DNA of 10,871 nt from Thermus kawarayensis JCM 12314 (GTDB lineage: Bacteria; Deinococcota; Deinococci; Deinococcales; Thermaceae). The notes beneath the pieces are model-generated. The model had not been told where the DNA came from. It searched no databases and was given only the letters and a program-made list of their open reading frames with translations. Location: the NCBI GenBank assembly GCA_001311545.1, contig BBBL01000024.1:1-10871 (forward strand), written 5' to 3'. Positions 7,455 through 10,871 of the stretch are shown piece by piece. The translations under genes and the position numbers were made by a program. Numbering within the stretch: the first letter of the stretch is position 1; each line of letters begins with the position of its first letter.

Positions 7455-9593
7455 CTAGCGCCGCCTCGGGGGGATCTTGCCTTCCAGCTCGGGGCGGATC
7501 AGGTCAATCTTGCCCTTCTCGTCAATGCGGTGGACCTTGACCTTGATCACGTCCCCCACCTTGAGGTGGTCCTCCACCCGCTCCACCCGGCCTGGGGCGA
7601 TCTGGCTGATGTGGAGGAGCCCCTCCGTGCCGGGGAAGAGGCTGATGAAGGCGCCGAAGGGGGTGATCTTGGTGACGGTGCCCTCGTAGACCTCGCCCAC
7701 CTTGGCCTCGCGGGTGAGGTCCTCTATGCGCCTCTTGGCCTTCTCTGCGGCCTCGAGGTCGCTGGAGTAGATGCGCACCGTCCCGTCTTCCTCTATGTCC
7801 ACCTCCACCCCGATTTCCTCCAAAGCCCGCACGTTCTTGCCCCCGGGGCCGATGACCAGGCCGATCTTCTCCACGGGGACCTTGAGGGTGAGGATCCTGG
7901 GGGCGAAGGGCTTGAGCCCGGGGCGGGGGGCGGGGAGGACGGCCTCCATCAGGTCCAGGATCTTAAGCCTGGCCTCCCGGGCCTGAAGGAGGGCCTCCTT
8001 GAGCACCTCCCGGGGAAGGCCCCCCACCTTGTTGTCCATCTGCAGGGCGGTGACCCCCTTGCGGTCCCCGCCACCTTGAAGTCCATGTCGCCCAGGGCGT
8101 CCTCGAGGCCCAGGATGTCCGTGAGGATCACCGCCCGGTCCTCCTCCCACACCAGCCCCATGGCCACCCCGGCCACGGGGGCCCGGATGGGCACCCCGGC
8201 GTCCATGAGGGCCAGGCACCCGGCGCAGACCGTGGCCATGGAGCTACTGCCGTTGGACTCCAGGACATCCCCCACCACCCGGATGGTGTAGGGGAAGGCC
8301 TCCTGGGGGGGGAGCACCGCCTTGAGGGCCCGCTTGGCCAGATTTCCGTGGCCCACCTCCCGGCGGGAAACGCCCCTAAGGCGCTTCACCTCCCCCGTGG
8401 AGAAGGGGGGGAAGTTGTAGTGGACCAGGAAGGGGTCGGTCTCGTCAATGCCCAGGTCGTCAATGATCTGCTCGTCCCGGCCCGTGCCCAGGGTGACGGT
8501 GCCCAGCACCTGAGTCTCCCCCCGGGTGAAGACGGCGGAGCCGTGGGCCCGGGGCAGGACGTCCACCTCAATCCAGATGGGCCTCAGGTCCTTGGGCCCG
8601 CGGCCATCCGCCCGGCGGCCTTCCTCCAGAACGAGCCTGCGGAGCTCCTTCCGCACCACCTCGTCAAAGGCGCTCTCGTAGAGGGGCTTCTTGCCCTCGT
8701 CCGGGGCGCCGTCCTCCCCTTTGGGCAGGACCTCGGCCACCAGGGCCTCGGCGAAGGCCGAGAGGGCCCGACTCCTCTCCCCCTTGCTGGCCGTCTGGAG
8801 CACCTGGGAGAGCCCCCTTTCCAGGGCCAGGCGGTAGAAGGCCTCCTTTTCCTCCTGGGAGAGGGCTTCGGGCGGGGTCCAGGCCATCTTGGGCTTGGCC
8901 AGCTCCCGGGCCATGGCCTCCTGGAGCTCCAGGATGGGCTGCATCTCCCGGTGGGCGAACTCCAGGGCCTGGACCAAAAGCTCCTCGTCCACCTCCTGGC
9001 TCCCGCCTCCACCATGAGGATGGCCTCCCGGCTTCCCGCCACCACCAGGTCCAGGGCGCTTTCCTCCAGCTCCTGCAAGGTGGGGTTCAGAACCAGCTGC
9101 CCCCCGATGAGCCCCACCCGCACGGCGGCGATGGGCCCCCCCCAGGGGATGTCGGAAAGCAGGAGGGCGGCGCTGGCCGCCGTGGGGCCCAGGATGTCCG
9201 GGGGGTTCTTCTGGTCGGCGGAAAGCACCGTGACGATCACCTGGACCTCGTGGCGGAAGCCTTGGGGAAGAGGGGCCTGATGGGCCGGTCCGTCATGCGG
9301 GCCGAGAGGATGGCCTTTTCCCCGGGGCGCCCTTCCCGGCGCATGAAGCTCCCGGGAATCTTCCCCACGGCGTAGTGCCGCTCCTCAAACTCCACCGTGA
9401 GGGGCAGGAAGTCGGCGGCCACCGGTTCCTCCGAGGCCTGGGCCGTGGCCAAGACTACCGTCTCCCCGTAGCGCACCAGGACCGAGCCTGCGGCCTGCTT
9501 GGCGTACTTCCCCGTTTCCAGGACGAGCTTGCGCCCGGCCACCTCGGTCTCGTAGCGGCGGGCCTGGGGTGTGTTGGGCGTGGCTTCTGGCAT
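7455..9593 (-). CDS. pnp: Polyribonucleotide nucleotidyltransferase (PNPase), frameshifted here
   Basis: This is the trimeric phosphorolytic 3'-to-5' exoribonuclease of the RNA degradation machinery. The corrected length is about 713 residues. The order is the first RNase PH domain (from [13 protein letters not shown] through [11 protein letters not shown]), the helical linker, and the second RNase PH domain. The second domain carries [42 protein letters not shown] and [13 protein letters not shown] domain follows ([20 protein letters not shown]), then an S1 domain ([18 protein letters not shown]). Three single-base losses break the frame, near 9260, 9003 and 8064. The start at ATG 9593 follows GAGG by 6 bases; the in-frame TTG at 9605 overlaps that site and is less likely. 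It lies 58 bases after rpsO, the classic bacterial arrangement, with a terminator-like hairpin between them. The first RNase PH domain is normally inactive, and catalysis sits in the second. Confidence 0.95.
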
Positions 9594-9611
9594 GGCGTTC
9601 CTCAAGGAAAA

Positions 9612-9633
9612 GGCGGAGCCCTAAGGCCCCGCC
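9612..9633 (-). terminator. Intercistronic terminator/attenuator hairpin between rpsO and pnp
   Basis: On the minus strand GGCGGGGCC and GGCTCCGCC pair as 8 base pairs plus one A-C mismatch around a TTAG loop. TTTTCCTT follows, as in an intrinsic terminator. It sits 18 bases after the rpsO stop codon and ahead of the pnp ribosome site. In Escherichia coli a terminator and RNase processing site lie at the same place. Partial read-through would give more S15 than PNPase. Confidence 0.65.
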
Positions 9634-9651
9634 CCCGACCTAAACCCCAGT

Positions 9652-9921
9652 TTACTTCCTGAGCCCCAACTTCTCAACCAGGGCCCGGTAGCGCTCCGGG
9701 TCCTCCCGCTCCAAGTAGCGGAGAAGCCTCCGGCGCTGCCCCACCAGCATCAAAAGGCCCCGGTGGGAGTGGTAATCGTGCTTGTGGGCCTTGAGGTGCT
9801 CGGAGAGGCGGTTGATGCGCAGGGTGAGCAGGGCCACCTGCACCTCGGTGCTCCCCGTGTCCCCGGGGAAGCGGGCAAACTCCTGGATGATCCGCTGCTT
9901 CTCTTCCTTGGTGATCGGCAT
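9652..9921 (-). CDS. rpsO: 30S ribosomal protein S15
   Basis: This is the primary-binding small-subunit protein that contacts the three-way junction of 16S rRNA helices 20-22. It is 89 residues, the normal length. Hallmark segments are [17 protein letters not shown], the conserved [18 protein letters not shown] loop-helix that touches rRNA, and the C-terminal [22 protein letters not shown]. It is one of the few genes here with no frame break. The start at 9921 is supported by an ideal ribosome site GGAGGT 4 bases upstream. It is the first gene of the rpsO-pnp-rnj-usp block and has its own promoter inside the end of the upstream transporter gene. Its leader probably carries an S15-binding fold, giving self-repression. 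Confidence 0.97.
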   Translation of the reverse strand: MPITKEEKQRIIQEFARFPGDTGSTEVQVALLTLRINRLSEHLKAHKHDYHSHRGLLMLVGQRRRLLRYLEREDPERYRALVEKLGLRK

Positions 9922-9986
9922 TTTTACCTCCGTCAGGGGGAAGGCGCTAAGGCCCCTTCCTCCTCAAAGGCGGGCACCCCCCGCCA
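9922..9986 (-). promoter_or_regulatory. rpsO mRNA leader, probable S15 autoregulatory element
   Basis: The 65-base leader holds two hairpins on the minus strand. GGCGGG/CCCGCC with a 5-base loop lies at 9969-9985, and GGAAGG/CCTTCC extended by two more pairs around TAAG (plus strand) lies at 9939-9960. The ribosome site GGAGGT at 9926-9931 follows. S15 of Thermus thermophilus is known to repress its own translation by binding an rRNA-like junction in its leader. Position and structure fit that here; the exact junction fold is inferred. The first hairpin, followed by TTTG, could also end the transporter transcript. Confidence 0.55.
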
Positions 9987-9989
9987 GAC

Positions 9990-10871
9990 CTAAGCATAGG
10001 GAGCCCGGACCCGGCCGTCAACCAGGAAGAGGAGGAGGGCCAAAAGGGCCAGGCCCGCCCCTACCCCGAAGGCCCATGGGCCCCGAAGGCCTGCCAGAGG
10101 AGGCCGAAGAGGAGCTTGCCGGGAGGAGGAGAAGGCCCATGAGGGTGTGGTAGAGGCCGATGGCGCTGGCCTTCTCCCCTCGGGGACCAGGGTGGCCAGG
10201 TAGGCCCGGCTGGCGCCTTCAAAGGCCGCGGAGTAGAGGCTGTAGAGGAGAAGGAAGGCCACCCCTTGGGCGGGGCTTTGCGCCAGGGCGAAGCCCAGGT
10301 AGACCAAGGCGTACAGGCCGTAGCCCAGGGCCACCACCCGCCTCAGGCCCACCCGGTCCGCCAGGCTCCCCAAGGGGTAGGCCAGAAGGGCGTAGGCCAG
10401 GTTGTAGAGGGTGTAGGCCAGGGTCACCTGGCTCTCGGAGAGGCCCAGGTCCTTGAGGCGCAGGAGCAAAAAGGCGTTGGAGGAGAGGGCCAGAGTGAAG
10501 AGGCCGGAGATCCCAAGAAAGCGGCGGTAGCCCGGGCCCATGCGGGCAAGGCGCAGGGGGGGGAGGGTCTTGGGGGGCCTTAGGGTCTCCCTCAGCCGGA
10601 GGAGGAGGAGAAAGGCCAAGAGGGCGGGCACCGCCGAGAGCCAGAACACCCCCCGCACCCCCACCGCGGGCAGAAGGAGGAAGGCCACGAGGGGCCCCAG
10701 GGTGGCCCCCAGGGTGTCCAGGCCCCGGTGGAGGCCGTAGGCCCGGCCTAGGGCCTCCCTGGGGACGCTTTCGGCGATCAGGCGTCCCGGGGGGCCGTAC
10801 GGAGGCCCTTTCCCGTGCGGTCCAGGAAGCGGTAGAGGAGGACGTGCAGGGGGCTTGTGGCCAGGGCGAGG
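9990..10871 (-). CDS. Major facilitator superfamily transporter, 5' end off the window, frameshifted here
   Basis: This is the C-terminal three-quarters (about 294 residues after correction) of an MFS permease; roughly the first 90-100 residues lie beyond the right edge. The first visible part, LYRFLDRTGKGLRTAPRDAL, is the charged loop and helix found in a subgroup of uncharacterised bacterial MFS proteins. GLHRGLDTLGATLGP follows. The second half shows the repeated MFS loop as GSLADRVGLRRVVALGYGLY, then SAAFEGASRAYLATLVPEG and a final helix before GRVRAPYA. Four single-base losses occur near 10785, 10188, 10115 and 10080. The stop TAG is at 9990-9992. The rpsO promoter overlaps the last codons. 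The substrate is not predictable; sugar or drug efflux would be guesses. Confidence 0.82.
   Translation of the reverse strand, partial: PRPGHKPPARPPLPLPGPHGKGPPYGPPGRLIAESVPREALGRAYGLHRGLDTLGATLGPLVAFLLLPAVGVRGVFWLSAVPALLAFLLLLRLRETLRPPKTLPPLRLARMGPGYRRFLGISGLFTLALSSNAFLLLRLKDLGLSESQVTLAYTLYNLAYALLAYPLGSLADRVGLRRVVALGYGLYALVYLGFALAQSPAQGVAFLLLYSLYSAAFEGASRAYLATLVPEGRRPAPSASTTPSWAFSSSRQAPLRPPLAGLRGPWAFGVGAGLALLALLLFLVDGRVRAPYA
9993..10021 (-). promoter_or_regulatory. Sigma-70-type promoter for rpsO
   Basis: On the minus strand a -35 box TTGACG (10016-10021) and a -10 box TATGCT (9993-9998) are separated by exactly 17 bases. The promoter lies in the last codons of the MFS gene and ends one base before its stop codon. 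Transcription would begin near 9986, giving a leader of about 65 bases. This is the best promoter match in the window. Confidence 0.75.

Noticed and set aside
1..10871. CRISPR arrays, insertion sequences, tRNA or rRNA genes, defence islands
   Set aside because: I saw no regularly spaced direct repeats, transposase motifs, terminal inverted repeats or cloverleaf sequences.

Overview
The window is a G+C-rich (about two-thirds or more), densely coded bacterial segment. I infer a Thermus species. The predicted galactose epimerase, RNase J, PNPase and S15 proteins closely resemble, from memory, those of Thermus thermophilus, and codon third positions are almost all G or C.

Layout, left to right: a TDT/SLAC1-type membrane channel gene (39-1091, minus) and a galE-like NAD-dependent epimerase (1116-2046, minus), probably co-transcribed. 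A UUCG-capped terminator hairpin (2052-2073) separates these from a CNHC-type thioredoxin-family gene (2100-2665, minus). That gene diverges from a SERCA/PacL-like P-type cation ATPase (2734-5139, plus) across a 68-bp gap whose two halves are near mirror images and appear to drive leaderless transcripts. A tiny ORF (5136-5247, plus) overlaps the ATPase stop and has a strong ribosome-binding site. Converging on it from the right is an RNA-decay and stress cluster, all minus: rpsO (9652-9921), pnp (7455-9593), rnj (5675-7394) and a universal stress protein gene (5232-5671). An MFS transporter gene (9990 to the right edge) lies upstream, and the rpsO promoter is embedded in its 3' end. No gap above 300 bases lacks a gene.

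The rpsO-pnp-rnj-usp block joins a ribosomal protein with a probable self-regulating leader, the 3'-to-5' degrading enzyme PNPase and the 5'-to-3'/endo-acting RNase J. The last two genes are only 3 bases apart. An intercistronic hairpin with a T-rich tail sits between rpsO and pnp and may split the transcript.

The dominant oddity is that nearly every gene is broken by single-base indels. I count about 30 frame changes (about 24 losses and 6 gains), mostly in G or C runs. At each one the protein resumes in another frame with conserved sequence on both sides, including in core genes such as pnp and rnj. I read this as sequencing or assembly error rather than decay, so genes are annotated at full length with the shift positions stated.

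I found no CRISPR array, insertion sequence, tRNA or rRNA, and no convincing new defence or mobile system. The most interesting leads are the mirror-symmetric divergent promoter and the micro-ORF coupled to the calcium-pump-like gene.
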